64,000 bases of DNA, from positions 575,286 to 639,285 of the forward strand of contig JAFXKZ010000002.1 of NCBI GenBank assembly GCA_017531445.1, in the 5' to 3' direction. This document shows, in pieces, positions 27,416-36,697 of this stretch. The position numbers and the translations under genes were made by a program. The DNA is from Kiritimatiellia bacterium (GTDB taxonomy: Bacteria > Verrucomicrobiota > Kiritimatiellia > RFP12 > DVOR01). A model generated the notes under the pieces. That model was given only the letters and a program-made list of their open reading frames with translations. It made no database searches and was not told the origin of the DNA. How positions within the stretch are numbered: the first letter of the stretch is position 1; every line of letters starts with the position of its first letter.

Positions 27416-27452
27416 AAAAAGGCGCCTCCTTTGTGCTCTCAAGGGAGGTGCC
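27416..27452 (-). terminator. Intrinsic terminator of the structured RNA
   Basis: On the minus strand GGCACCTCC (27452-27444) pairs with GGAGGCGCC (27429-27421), with one G-T pair, and is followed directly by TTTTT. It competes with the closing stem of the RNA rod for the GGC and CCTCCC bases. It lies about 150 bp upstream of the vWA start. Confidence 0.75.
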
Positions 27453-27618
27453 TAGGAATGACCTGTTACAGAAAACACAAAAGAGGCGAAACTGCACGGG
27501 CAGCGCCTGAGTTGTGCGTCTGTAAACAGAGGGTGAAGTTTCCTAGGCTTTCCCTTGACGCATCATTGAACCGGGAGGATTTCCCGTATGGAACTCCATT
27601 TGTTTTGCAACAAACGAG
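27416..27618 (-). ncRNA. Candidate structured RNA of about 200 nt
   Basis: Minus-strand transcript bounded by a promoter (27626-27655) and an intrinsic terminator (27416-27452). The core is a long rod: AAGGGA at 27556-27551 pairs with TCCCTT at 27446-27441, and GCCTAGGAA at 27548-27540 pairs perfectly with TTCCTAGGC at 27458-27450. Inside, a ten-base CTGT...ACAG strand (27529-27520) pairs with 27471-27463 with one bulge; then come CACAA/TTGTG, AGGCG/CGCCT and a CTGC/GCAG tip. The wide asymmetric internal loop recalls 6S RNA. The 3' strand of the closing stem is shared with the terminator, as in a riboswitch. It matches no motif I know. The next gene downstream is the vWA gene. Confidence 0.55.
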
Positions 27619-27625
27619 CACTTTA

Positions 27626-27655
27626 AGAGTAGCACTTCCGATGGATGGAAGTCAA
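27626..27655 (-). promoter_or_regulatory. Promoter of the structured RNA
   Basis: Minus-strand TTGACT (27655-27650) and TACTCT (27631-27626) are 18 bp apart. This places the start near 27618 and gives a transcript of about 200 nt to the terminator. Confidence 0.55.
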
Positions 27656-27919
27656 TCCAAAAAGCATACACAGCAGCGTATCAGCAAGCCTTTGAAGTGT
27701 AACGCGGCAAGGTGTTTTCCCAACGTGGCACACGCGAGTTTCCACTTTTTGCTCCATGCCCGATTCTGCCATCGCAACTACGCGCATTAAAAATAACTTG
27801 TGCAATCCCTCTGCCGGGTGACCGCACAACGGTTTTCTCTCAGCACAACCGGCAATCTGTTTCTGCTTCAGTGGCGGCGCACCCGGCACATCGGCATAAA
27901 GGCCGCACCAGCGGAAGTT

Positions 27920-28005
27920 TCAACAGGGGCGAAACTGCCCCGGCAATCCCGCCGATATCGGGCTGCAATTTCGCCCATGTTGCCGGCGTGTATCGGCGAT
28001 TTTCC
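27920..28005. repeat. 22-bp-period palindromic array B (four units)
   Basis: Unit centres are at 27929, 27952, 27974 and 27996 (spacing 23, 22, 22). The cores are GGGGCGA, CCGCCGA, TCGCCCA and TCGGCGA, with flanks such as GCAATC or GCAATT on the left and TGTTGC or TTTTCC on the right. It lies between the pgk terminator and the structured-RNA promoter. The rest of the gap (27660-27915) shows no convincing gene. Confidence 0.78.
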
Positions 28006-28106
28006 CACACACCCGCGGCGGTCTTTTACAGCACGTCCCCCCTTGCAAACATTTACCCCGCCCGTATCCGCTTTTTACTTTCCCATTTTCGGTTTTTCTC
28101 TGCGGA

Positions 28107-28141
28107 AAATAAAAACGCGGCATCCATTCAGGATGCCGCGT
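28107..28141 (-). terminator. Strong intrinsic terminator of pgk
   Basis: An 11-bp perfect stem (28115-28125 with 28131-28141, ACGCGGCATCC and its complement) with a five-base loop is followed on the minus strand by a T-rich run (TTTTTATTTT). It begins about 20 bp after the pgk stop codon. Confidence 0.92.
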
Positions 28142-28160
28142 TTTACAGTCAAGACCCGCC

Positions 28161-29417
28161 TTACTTGCGGTCTGTCAATGCTGCCACGCCGGGAAGCACT
28201 TTGCCTTCGAGGTATTCGAGCGAAGCACCGCCGCCGGTGGAGATATGGCTCATCTTGTCAGCAAGACCGGATTTCTTCACTGCGGAAACAGAGTCGCCGC
28301 CGCCGATGATGGAGATGCCGCCATTGGCTTTCACTTCCGCCACCGCCTCGCAGACGCCAAAGGTGCCCTTGGAGAATGCAGGCATTTCAAAGCAGCCCAT
28401 CGGACCATTCCACACCACGGTCTTGGCACCCTTGAGTGCTTCGGAGAAGACTTTCACCGACTCCGGACCGATGTCCAGCCCCATCCAGCCGTCAGGAATA
28501 TCGCCGGCTTCAATGCGGGTATTCGCTTCCGGATCAAACTTATCGGCGGCAATGTTATCCACAGGAAGCAGGAAGTTAACACCCTTTTCTGCGGCGAGCT
28601 TGAGCATTTCGGAAGCGTAACCGAGCTGATCATCTTCGCAAAGGGAGTTACCAATCTTCATGCCCTGCGCTTTCTTGAAGGTGTAAGCCATGCCGCCGCC
28701 AATGATGAGGGTATCGACCTTGGAGAGCAGATTCTTCACCACTGCGAGCTTATCAGAAACCTTCGCTCCGCCGAGAATGGCGACAAACGGGCGCACGGGC
28801 TTTTCAACCGCATTGCCGAGATACTGGATTTCCTTTTCCAAAAGGAAGCCGGAAACCGCCACGGGCGCATATTTGGCAATCACAGCCGTCGAAGCGTGGG
28901 AGCGGTGAGCGGCACCGAATGCATCATTGCAGTAGATGTCGCCGTAAGAAGCGAGCTTCTTGCCCATCTCTTCGCACTTGGCCTTGAGTTCAGCTTTGGC
29001 CGCCTTGAGCTGTTCATCGGTCATATCGTCGGTCTTCTTGACCTTGGCGGTTTCTTCCTTGTAGAAGCGGGTGTTTTCCAGCATGATCACTTCGCCGGGC
29101 TGGAGTGCGGCAGCTTCCGCATCGGCCTGCAAGCAGTCGGGCACAAACTTCACCGGCTTATCAAGGCACTTGGCGAGATATTCAGCAACAGGCTTCAAGG
29201 AGAATTCGGGTTCATATCCCTTACCCTTCGGACGACCAAGGTGGCTCATCAGCACGAGCGAACCGCCATTGTCAAGCACGTAACGGATTGACGCCAAAGC
29301 TCCCTGAATACGGGTGTCGTCTTTGATGACGCCTTCCTTCATCGGCACATTGAAGTCTACGCGCATCACCACGCGCTTGCCCTTGAGATCCACGTCACGC
29401 AATGTCATCTTGTCCAT
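28161..29417 (-). CDS. pgk: Phosphoglycerate kinase
   Basis: Glycolytic enzyme exchanging phosphate between 1,3-bisphosphoglycerate and ADP. At 418 aa it has the family features [15 protein letters not shown], the Arg-rich substrate site around [29 protein letters not shown] and the C-terminal GGGDSVSAV and [14 protein letters not shown]. The ATG at 29417 has an AAGGAT ribosome site. Mostly preferred codons suggest high expression. It is monocistronic, with its own promoter and terminator. Confidence 0.97.
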   Translation of the reverse strand: MDKMTLRDVDLKGKRVVMRVDFNVPMKEGVIKDDTRIQGALASIRYVLDNGGSLVLMSHLGRPKGKGYEPEFSLKPVAEYLAKCLDKPVKFVPDCLQADAEAAALQPGEVIMLENTRFYKEETAKVKKTDDMTDEQLKAAKAELKAKCEEMGKKLASYGDIYCNDAFGAAHRSHASTAVIAKYAPVAVSGFLLEKEIQYLGNAVEKPVRPFVAILGGAKVSDKLAVVKNLLSKVDTLIIGGGMAYTFKKAQGMKIGNSLCEDDQLGYASEMLKLAAEKGVNFLLPVDNIAADKFDPEANTRIEAGDIPDGWMGLDIGPESVKVFSEALKGAKTVVWNGPMGCFEMPAFSKGTFGVCEAVAEVKANGGISIIGGGDSVSAVKKSGLADKMSHISTGGGASLEYLEGKVLPGVAALTDRK

Positions 29418-29462
29418 GATTTATCCTTACTGTTATTAACGAAACGAAAGAAAAACAGTATC

Positions 29463-29490
29463 AGTATAGCATAATCCACTCAATGCAAGT
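29463..29490 (-). promoter_or_regulatory. pgk promoter
   Basis: Minus-strand ACTTGC (29490-29485) and TATACT (29468-29463) are 16 bp apart, with the -10 box about 46 bp upstream of the pgk ATG. The -10 is good; the -35 is a partial match. Confidence 0.45.
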
Positions 29491-29494
29491 GCTT

Positions 29495-29795
29495 TTTTCA
29501 AAAAAACGCACTGGAAATCCTTCACGCCCCCGACAATCAAACGCTTCTCCCTTTTCAGAAACAGCGCATTCTCCGATTTCAAGGTGAAGCCCCTGCCCGT
29601 TCCAATCCTCTCCCTCGCAGAAATCTCGTAGCATTCCCCGAAAAACACACCGCTTCACCCGCAAAATCTTTTGGCGAAGTACCTTGTCAAAGCATGGAAC
29701 CGCACGAACGCTTCCCCGGGAAGCGCGAAAAATTCCATCCGGAAACAGGCTTTTTTATGACTTGTATCCGTTTTTTACGCCCGCAATAAAATTTT
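29495..29795. other. Intergenic region between pgk and tRNA-His
   Basis: About 300 bp upstream of pgk and tRNA-His. Short frames here show no coding character, and none of the 22-bp arrays is present. I see nothing further beyond the two promoters at its edges. Confidence 0.5.
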
Positions 29796-29797
29796 GA

Positions 29798-29827
29798 TTG
29801 ACTGCAAGGCTCCGTCTTTGCTATCAT
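29798..29827 (+). promoter_or_regulatory. tRNA-His promoter
   Basis: TTGACT (29798-29803) and TATCAT (29822-29827) are 18 bp apart. The -10 box ends 14 bp before the tRNA. Confidence 0.6.
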
Positions 29828-29841
29828 TTACACCGTTTTCT

Positions 29842-29918
29842 GGCGAAAGTAGCTCAGTTGGTAGAGCCCCAGATTGTGGATCTGGTTGTCGCGGGATCGT
29901 GCCCCGTCTTTCGCCCCA
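29842..29918 (+). tRNA. tRNA-His (GTG)
   Basis: A complete cloverleaf. The acceptor stem GCGAAAG pairs with CTTTCGC, with the extra G-1 opposite C73 that marks tRNA-His. The D arm GCTC...GAGC and the anticodon stem CCAGA/TCTGG with loop TTGTGGA give anticodon GTG. CCA is encoded (29916-29918). Confidence 0.96.
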
Positions 29919-29924
29919 GTTTTT

Positions 29925-29952
29925 ACCTCCTTGTTCTGCAAGGAGGTTTTTT
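29925..29952 (+). terminator. Terminator of tRNA-His
   Basis: ACCTCCTTG pairs with CAAGGAGGT around a TTCTG loop (29925-29947), followed by a run of six T. It begins six bases after the tRNA CCA end. Confidence 0.93.
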
Positions 29953-30099
29953 ATTTTATTGTTTCCGCATGGCGCGCATTTCCCCGAAAAGACCGTGGCT
30001 TTCGCAAACACTTTCCATGACGCCACTGTCTCCCTGCTGCAACAAGCGCGGCAAAGCTCCCGTTTTCGCCGCAATCCACCTTTTTCACCGTTCTGAAGT

Positions 30100-30792
30100 T
30101 CAAAGATAATGCACGAGCGAACGCCGCAGCCAATCGGGTTGCAACGCCGTCAAACGCCGCCAAAAGGCATGGGAATGATTAAAATATTCCAGATGAACGA
30201 GTTCATGCGCCAACGTCTCTTCCATCACTTCCTGCGGCCATTGATGCAAGGAAACGTTGAGAAAAATATCCCCTTCACGCGTACATTGCCCCAACGTGCG
30301 CGCACGGAGCGGACGGATCGCGATACTGCGCGGCCGTTGCTTCAATTGCGGCGCAAAACGCTCCAGCGCGTGATGCGCAGCGGCAAGCAGACGCTCCCGC
30401 ACAAAGGCTGCGGTTAAAACCGCTTGCACGTGTTCATCGCACGTGCGTTTGAACGCAATCACAAGCTTGCCATCCGCTTCCCATAAATCATTGCAACCTG
30501 CGAAGGGCAGCGGTTGAATCGGGAGACAGTTGCCCCACAACAGCAGCTCTTTTTGTGCCACCGGCAGATGAACGGAAGGCGCACCTTGCCGAAGCCATTC
30601 TGCGTTCAACCATTCTTCCGTGACAGCCGCCCTGCCATCTTGCAAAAAGACACCCGCTATTGCCAGATGCGGCGCGAACACAACCTGTGAGGACGGCAAG
30701 CGGCGTTCGGCCAGATTGACGCGCCCCTGACGGAAACACACCACCCGGAATCCATTAAACCGTTCAATTGGAGAGGCTTCGCGCCTGAACAT
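30100..30792 (-). CDS. YgjP-like M48-family metallopeptidase
   Basis: A 230-aa protein of the YgjP/SprT-like (DUF45) family. The zinc site HELVHLEYFNHSHAFWRRL contains HExxH and the third ligand in NHSHAFW, and the preceding GQCTREGDIFLNVSL is typical. No signal peptide is present, so it is cytosolic. The role of the family is poorly known. It lies 70 bp downstream of the M3 peptidase gene on the same strand. Confidence 0.88.
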   Translation of the reverse strand: MFRREASPIERFNGFRVVCFRQGRVNLAERRLPSSQVVFAPHLAIAGVFLQDGRAAVTEEWLNAEWLRQGAPSVHLPVAQKELLLWGNCLPIQPLPFAGCNDLWEADGKLVIAFKRTCDEHVQAVLTAAFVRERLLAAAHHALERFAPQLKQRPRSIAIRPLRARTLGQCTREGDIFLNVSLHQWPQEVMEETLAHELVHLEYFNHSHAFWRRLTALQPDWLRRSLVHYL

Positions 30793-30862
30793 CTTTCCGC
30801 TTCACAAATATCGCACCCCCGGACGCCTTGCCGCGGGGTGCGATCAGAGTCGGTGGAGAAAC

Positions 30863-32866
30863 TTAATCTTTCATTAAGCCGGTCATACGCAAAATCGCCC
30901 CGGCATCGGGATCGCGTCCCATCAACTGCCGGAAGATTTCCGCCGCTGGCTTGGAGCCGCCGAGCGCAAGAAGCGTGTCGCGATACTTCTTGCCCAACCG
31001 CCGACGCGCGGCAGGTTTGGCTTCCGCAAAGAGGCTGTAGATATCCGCAGAGAGTGTTTCACTCCACTTATACGAATAATATCCCGCAGAGTAGCCGCCG
31101 GCAAAGATATGCGTAAAGGCGTTCAGGAAACGGTCTTCCGGATGGAAAGGAGCCGGGAGCAGCTTCTTGCCGTAAGCTTCTTTGCACGCATTGGCATTCT
31201 TGAACTTTTTGGGATAGGTGCGTGCGTGCAACGTCAAATCCGTCAAGGCGAAGAGGATTTGACGCACGGTCGCATTGCCGGCGCGGAACGTGCGCTTGCG
31301 GACAATCGCTTCAGCAAGCGTATCCGGGAGCGGTTCGCCCGTCTTGATATGACAGGAAAGCGACTTCAAGATCGTAGCTTCATACGGGAACTGCTCAAGG
31401 AATTGCGAAGCAATTTCCACCGCATCCCATTCAACATTGTTGATGCCCGAGCAAGTTGGAGAATCCATCTTTGTCAACATCACCTGCAATGCGTGTCCCA
31501 TTTCATGGAAGAGCGTGGAGACTTCATAAAAACTCATCGTCGCCGGCTGTTTGCCGTGTGGCGGCTTCTGATTGCAAACCACCACGGCAATCGGCAGCAT
31601 CTTGCGCGTTTCAAAGTCGCGCACACGGAGTTCATTCATCCACGCGCCGCCCCGTTTGGTGCCGGGACGCGCATAGGGATCGAAGTAAAATCCGGCAATC
31701 ACCTCCCCTTTCGCGTCCTTTACCCGATAGAAACGCACGTCTTTGTGCCAAGCTTTAATGTTGCCTTTCACCCGTTCAAAGGTCACTTCAAAGAGTTGAT
31801 GGCAAAGCGTAAAGAGTCCTTCCAGCACACGTTCCATCGGGAAATAATCGCGTAACGCTTCTTCATCAAAGCCAAATTGCTCCTGCGACAATTTCTCTAC
31901 CCAAAACGCCTTGTCCCAGGGTTGCAATTTACCTTTGAAGCCGCGCGCCTTTGCAAAACGGGCAAGCTCGCGTTCTTCTTCCTTCGCGGCCGGTTTCCCG
32001 ACGGCAACCATCGGATTCAACAATTGCAGCACCTGCTCCGGCGTTCCGGCCATTTTCGATGCGGTTGAGAGATGTGCGTAATCCGGAAGCCCCAGTAATT
32101 CCGCCAACTGCTGGCGCAAGCGAAGCATTTTTTCAATCAAAGGCGCATTATTCAACTTACCGGAAGAGGCACGTGTGCAGCGGATCCGCCAAAAACGTTC
32201 GCGCACGTCTGCCGATTCTGCATAGCGCATCACGGGGTCGTACGTGGCAAAATCCGTTCCAAGTGTCCACGGAGCCGCGCCCTGAAGCAAATCTTTCGGG
32301 ATGCCGGCAGCCTCCGTTTCGCTCACGACCACTTTTGATTCGCGTTCGGAATCCAACACATTATTGGCAAACTTCATGGCCAGTTTACCCAATTCCGCCT
32401 GCAATTTATTGAAGCGGCGCCGTTCCGCTCCGGAGAGCCCCACACCGGAGAAACGCATGGAACGGATGTTACTTTCCAACACATGGCGTTGCCACGGAGC
32501 CAACGTTTTATCCTGTGCCAAAAGCGACAACATCCCCTCGTAACAAGCTTTGCTCTGGGAAACGGTCTGGCTCAATGCAATGATCGCCGGCTGAAAGCGT
32601 TCTTCCACCGCCCGCCATTCGTCATTGCTGACAACAGAGGTCAAGTGACAGAGTGCCGCCCACGCATCAAAGGGCTTGCGCACAGCAATCATCGGCGCAA
32701 GAATCAAGCCACGCCATGAGATATCCAACTGCTTTTCAACCACTTTGAATGCGCGTTCGGCCTGAGGAATTGTTTCCTCCAACACCGCCGCACACTGCGC
32801 CGGGGTCATCGCGGCATAGTTCGGCATCCAATCATCTGAAAGGAATGGATTTTTCTCATTCTTCAT
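30863..32866 (-). CDS. M3-family oligopeptidase (PrlC/oligopeptidase A-like)
   Basis: A 667-aa zinc metallopeptidase that degrades short peptides in the cytosol, for example cleaved signal peptides. The active site is STLFHEMGHALQVML, with a third ligand further on (NNVEWDAVEIASQFLEQ). The region GGYSAGYYSYKWSETLSADI is a conserved substrate-binding segment. The ATG at 32866 has a GAAGGAG ribosome site and is preferred to the in-frame ATG at 32893. Confidence 0.93.
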   Translation of the reverse strand: MKNEKNPFLSDDWMPNYAAMTPAQCAAVLEETIPQAERAFKVVEKQLDISWRGLILAPMIAVRKPFDAWAALCHLTSVVSNDEWRAVEERFQPAIIALSQTVSQSKACYEGMLSLLAQDKTLAPWQRHVLESNIRSMRFSGVGLSGAERRRFNKLQAELGKLAMKFANNVLDSERESKVVVSETEAAGIPKDLLQGAAPWTLGTDFATYDPVMRYAESADVRERFWRIRCTRASSGKLNNAPLIEKMLRLRQQLAELLGLPDYAHLSTASKMAGTPEQVLQLLNPMVAVGKPAAKEEERELARFAKARGFKGKLQPWDKAFWVEKLSQEQFGFDEEALRDYFPMERVLEGLFTLCHQLFEVTFERVKGNIKAWHKDVRFYRVKDAKGEVIAGFYFDPYARPGTKRGGAWMNELRVRDFETRKMLPIAVVVCNQKPPHGKQPATMSFYEVSTLFHEMGHALQVMLTKMDSPTCSGINNVEWDAVEIASQFLEQFPYEATILKSLSCHIKTGEPLPDTLAEAIVRKRTFRAGNATVRQILFALTDLTLHARTYPKKFKNANACKEAYGKKLLPAPFHPEDRFLNAFTHIFAGGYSAGYYSYKWSETLSADIYSLFAEAKPAARRRLGKKYRDTLLALGGSKPAAEIFRQLMGRDPDAGAILRMTGLMKD

Positions 32867-32893
32867 GCGTGAACTCCTTCTCTCATGCGACAA

Positions 32894-34798
32894 TCATTTC
32901 AACGCAAGCGGCGTCTCTGTGATGGAACACCGCGTCAATTTGATGCCGCGTTTCTGACAAAATTGGCAGATATCTGCAAGACGTTTTTCACCGATCATCG
33001 GCGTGGAAATAATCATTTTCGTCGGTTGCAACTGTTGGAAAAACGCATCATCTTCCAAAACTTCCAATGGGCCGAAGATGGGAAGATCCCGGAAAATACG
33101 TCCGCGCAACCCCACGTTGTCATCCAAAACTCCCAGAAGAGCTTCCTTATTTCGCGTTACATTGACTTCGCACAAGGTGATATACGCGCGAAGATTCATC
33201 CCTGCGCCATAGAAAAGTACGCGTTCAATGCTCTTGTCCGCCAGCGACTGTTTCCGCAAACGATAATTCTCACTCACCGTCAACCACTGCAAAAACACCG
33301 TTTTCATCAAGCGCACATACAGAATGGGCAGCGGAAGGATCAGCGACCATATCAGATGGAAAAGCACCGCTCGCGGCGCAACACCCGGCAGCACATAGCA
33401 TACAATCAGATGCGATACCAACGATCCCATCCCGATTGCCAGCACGATTGCAAAGCCATCCTTGCGCGTGCTGCGGCCCCAGATACGCGTATATGCTTTG
33501 ACCACAGCCAACGCCACCATCACCGGAACGGCATACCACAAAAAGAGATTCAGCTGCTGCGAGCCGGAAAGAGATGGAAGCCATTGCCGCATCAAGCCAT
33601 AGAAACACCAGAATGTCCCTGCCATGATAAGGCAATCGGCAAACACATAACACGGCACCGCGAAAAAGCGCGAAGCATTTCGTGCTCCGGGGCGCGTGAA
33701 TAAACGGCCTGCATCCCACAGCTCCACATCCGTCATCGCACGGAGAATCACCGCCGCGAAAGCAAAAAAGCCAATCAGGAAGATTGTTGCTTGACTCAAT
33801 CGCAAACTTACAGAGAGAAAGCCCAGGACAACCAGCGCAATTGCCAATCCGTAAAGCCCCCACACGGCAAGGCGTTGATTCCCCTTTGACCATGTCAGCA
33901 ATCGGTGATGCACGTGCGAACGATCCGCCACCATGATCCCCCCTTCTTGTGCTTCTCCCTCGATCTTACGAAGCAGATAGCGCAAGGTGCGGCGCAAAAT
34001 GGCAAGCATCGTATCAATCAGTGGCATCCCAATGCACAGCAAAGAGAACCCCATTGTCAAAACAAATGCATCCTCACGGCGCGTAACCAAAGCCAGCGTT
34101 GCCAGAAGCAACCCGATGAAGAGACTTCCGGTGTCCCCCAGAAAAACAGTCGCGGGATGATAGTTATAACGTAAGAATCCCGCCAACGCACCCACCAGAA
34201 CAGCACTCACTACCGGCATCAACTGCGGATTGACAACGAATAATATTCCAGCCAACCCAATCGCCGCAATAATGGCCAAGCCTGAAGAAAGACCATCAAG
34301 TCCGTCAATCAGATTGAACGCATTGATAATCCCGATATACCAAACCATTGTCAGAGGTATGTAGAGCCATGGCGACATTGTCCAGGCTCCCCAAGAAGCC
34401 GGCAACACGAAACGGGCACCTCCGTAGCATAGAATCGCGGCAGCAAGCACCTGCGCCAACAATTTTACAATCGGCGGAATCCCTCTCAGATCATCAACGA
34501 CGCCGGCAACAAGCAAGACCGCCGCACTCGCAGTAAACCAAGGAAGCATTGGGTAGAACGGTGAAGCAACCAATAACTCATGCCAAAAACATTCAGCCAC
34601 GCCAAGCGACAAGAAGAACGATGCAATTACCGCCAGCCCGCCCCCGCGTGGGATGGGAACACGATTCACCCGGCGCGGATCGGGTTGATCCACCGCGCCC
34701 AATCGCGTCATCATTCCCCGGACAAGCGGCGTCAGAATGAGCGAAACCCCTCCGGAAATAAGGAACAATGCAAAGAGAATGCCGAAGTTCTTTAACAT
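32894..34798 (-). CDS. WecA/TagO-type phosphotransferase fused to a FlaA1/CapD-like N-domain
   Basis: A 634-aa membrane protein. Residues 1 to about 330 are a MraY/WecA-family enzyme that attaches a sugar-1-phosphate to undecaprenyl phosphate: PIPRGGGL, VAGVVDDLRG, NAFNLIDGLDGLSSG, VFLGDTGSL and HVHHRLL are all present. From about 385 comes a second set of four hydrophobic helices and then a Rossmann-like domain (RVLFYGAGMNLRAYITL to IISTPMIG), like the N-terminal half of FlaA1/CapD-type nucleotide-sugar epimerases or initiating transferases. No dehydratase catalytic domain follows. The start overlaps the DegT aminotransferase end by 7 bp, so both probably serve surface-polysaccharide synthesis. 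Confidence 0.85.
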   Translation of the reverse strand: MLKNFGILFALFLISGGVSLILTPLVRGMMTRLGAVDQPDPRRVNRVPIPRGGGLAVIASFFLSLGVAECFWHELLVASPFYPMLPWFTASAAVLLVAGVVDDLRGIPPIVKLLAQVLAAAILCYGGARFVLPASWGAWTMSPWLYIPLTMVWYIGIINAFNLIDGLDGLSSGLAIIAAIGLAGILFVVNPQLMPVVSAVLVGALAGFLRYNYHPATVFLGDTGSLFIGLLLATLALVTRREDAFVLTMGFSLLCIGMPLIDTMLAILRRTLRYLLRKIEGEAQEGGIMVADRSHVHHRLLTWSKGNQRLAVWGLYGLAIALVVLGFLSVSLRLSQATIFLIGFFAFAAVILRAMTDVELWDAGRLFTRPGARNASRFFAVPCYVFADCLIMAGTFWCFYGLMRQWLPSLSGSQQLNLFLWYAVPVMVALAVVKAYTRIWGRSTRKDGFAIVLAIGMGSLVSHLIVCYVLPGVAPRAVLFHLIWSLILPLPILYVRLMKTVFLQWLTVSENYRLRKQSLADKSIERVLFYGAGMNLRAYITLCEVNVTRNKEALLGVLDDNVGLRGRIFRDLPIFGPLEVLEDDAFFQQLQPTKMIISTPMIGEKRLADICQFCQKRGIKLTRCSITETPLALK

Positions 34799-35889
34799 AA
34801 ACTCTCCAAAATCTTCACCACCTCATCGATTGTTTCAAGGCTTAAGTTCCGCCCGGAAGGAAGACAAAGCCCCCGAGCAAAAAGCTGTTCATCAACCCCA
34901 TCAAGGAAACAGTCGCATGAAGTAAAAACGGGTTGTAGATGCATCGGCTTCCACACCGGGCGCGCTTCAATTCCGTGTTGCGCCAACACATCCACGGCGA
35001 CTTGGGGCTCAATTCCATCCAACGTTATCACAGTCAACCACCGATTCGGCACACCATACGTGGCCGTCGGCATCAGCGTTGCCCAAGCGCACGTTGCCAG
35101 CCGCGCCTTCCATGCCTCCCATACGGCAGCCTTATCGCGCAGCGCATCCTGCAGGCACTGCAATTGCCCTACTCCTATCGCAGCGGGGATATTCCCCAGG
35201 CGTCCGTGCGTTCCAAGCATTGTGTGCTCATACCATGGAAACGGTTCTCGCGCCTGTGCTGCCAACTTACGGCAAAGGTTCATCAGCGCGGCATCATCCG
35301 AAAGCAGCATCCCACCACCCCCGGTTGTTATGATTTTATTCCCATTGAACGAGTAAACCGCCGCCCAAGCCCCTGTTCCGGAAGGTCGGTCCCGATAGGT
35401 CGCCCCCACGCTTTCAGCAGCATCAACAATCAGCTTTGTACCATACAGCTCACAACATTTCGCCAGCGCATCGACATCACAGCTTTGCCCATAAAGGTCG
35501 GTCGCAATCACAGCCTTCGCCTCAGGATAACGCCGGAGTGCCTCTTTCAACAACCGTGGACTCATACACCATGTGGCAGGATCAGCACCGACAAAGACCG
35601 GTTTTGCGCCCAAAGAGGCAAACGCCGTCACCGACCCGATAAAGGTTAAATCACTGACAACAACCACATCTCCCGGTTGAATCTTCATCGCACGTGCGAT
35701 CAATTCCAATGCCATCGTGCCAGAGACTGTTGCCAACGTATGCCTGAAACCGAATCGCTCTGCTGCAGCGCGTTCAAAGCGATCAACCATTGGACCGCAC
35801 GGTGCCACATATCCTGAATCAAACGCCTCCCCGACCAGACGACGCTCCAAATCGCCATTCATAACCGGAGGTGAAAGGTAGACTTTCAT
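34792..35889 (-). CDS. DegT/DnrJ/EryC1/StrS-family sugar aminotransferase
   Basis: A 365-aa PLP enzyme that transfers an amino group to a keto-sugar nucleotide. Landmarks are the N-terminal LSPPVMNGDLERRLVGEAF, the PLP phosphate site VSGTMALELI, the Asp-Leu-Tyr-Gly motif (TDLYGQSCD) and the Schiff-base lysine in SFNGNKIITTGGGG. It pairs with the downstream WecA-like gene in a polysaccharide operon. Confidence 0.92.
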   Translation of the reverse strand: MKVYLSPPVMNGDLERRLVGEAFDSGYVAPCGPMVDRFERAAAERFGFRHTLATVSGTMALELIARAMKIQPGDVVVVSDLTFIGSVTAFASLGAKPVFVGADPATWCMSPRLLKEALRRYPEAKAVIATDLYGQSCDVDALAKCCELYGTKLIVDAAESVGATYRDRPSGTGAWAAVYSFNGNKIITTGGGGMLLSDDAALMNLCRKLAAQAREPFPWYEHTMLGTHGRLGNIPAAIGVGQLQCLQDALRDKAAVWEAWKARLATCAWATLMPTATYGVPNRWLTVITLDGIEPQVAVDVLAQHGIEARPVWKPMHLQPVFTSCDCFLDGVDEQLFARGLCLPSGRNLSLETIDEVVKILESLC

Positions 35890-35899
35890 AGACGACTCA

Positions 35900-36697
35900 T
35901 TAAGAATTCTTAGCCGCTACCGCAGGAACAGCAGCCTTTACTTGAGGTCTGCGGAAAGAATAGAAGAGAATTCCCAACCACTCTTTTACGTAAACCATTG
36001 ATGACGCTGCCGACTGGAAAGACGGCAACTTTTGCCAAAGCGGCATCACTGCCCACTGCGCACGTGTCAGCGTTGCTTCGGTGTCACAACTGACAGGCAC
36101 GAATGAAATCCCCGGCATCTGAAAGAGCATCATCGTGCGCGGCAGATGCCATGAAGAGGTTACCACCAACACGGTTTTGCACTTTCGCTGTACCAACATT
36201 GAAAAGGTTTTTGAAGCATTCTCTGCGGTGTCTCGCGCCTGATCTTCGCACAAAATCGCAGAAGCCGGCACACCCAACGATTCCAATACCACCTTTTCTG
36301 TGACGTTCGCCATTTCGCCTGTCGGAATAATCACAGGGGCTTTCCCAGCCTTCCATAAACGGTAAGCGGTCAAAATCCGGTCTGAAGCTGAATAACATTC
36401 CGGATAAGGCACTTCAGGACGCACCGGACCCAAACCGCCGCCTAAAACAACAATCGCATCTGCCGCCGGAATGGACGCAAGCGTTTGTGGCGGATATCTA
36501 CGCTCCAATGAATAGCCCAGTTGCATTGAAACATACGGCAACATCGGCGTAATCAGCAACGCCTCCAGAAGCATAATCAGCAATGCCGGGCGGAACTGCT
36601 TCCGAAAAAACAACCACGCCGCCACCGAAGCCAGACCTAGCAAAACCAACGTAGAAGGCAAACAGCACCACAACAGCCACTTGAATAACGCAAACAT
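35900..36697 (-). CDS. YdcF/ElyC-family (DUF218) membrane protein
   Basis: A 265-aa protein with two N-terminal membrane helices (about 7-30 and 37-55) and a DUF218 Rossmann-like domain: AADAIVVLGGG, SDRILTAYRLWKAGKAP, ARDTAENA and VLVVTSSWHLPRTMMLF. E. coli ElyC, a relative, affects peptidoglycan and lipid-carrier metabolism. The ATG directly follows the rex stop codon. It sits upstream of envelope sugar genes, which fits an envelope role. Confidence 0.85.
   Translation of the reverse strand: MFALFKWLLWCCLPSTLVLLGLASVAAWLFFRKQFRPALLIMLLEALLITPMLPYVSMQLGYSLERRYPPQTLASIPAADAIVVLGGGLGPVRPEVPYPECYSASDRILTAYRLWKAGKAPVIIPTGEMANVTEKVVLESLGVPASAILCEDQARDTAENASKTFSMLVQRKCKTVLVVTSSWHLPRTMMLFQMPGISFVPVSCDTEATLTRAQWAVMPLWQKLPSFQSAASSMVYVKEWLGILFYSFRRPQVKAAVPAVAAKNS

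Noticed and set aside
27416-27618. RNase P RNA, tmRNA or SRP RNA
   Set aside because: None of the conserved core sequences of these RNAs is present, and the rod-like fold does not match them.
27416-27618. Retron-type msr-msd RNA next to the island
   Set aside because: The inverted ends are suggestive, but no reverse transcriptase gene is present nearby.
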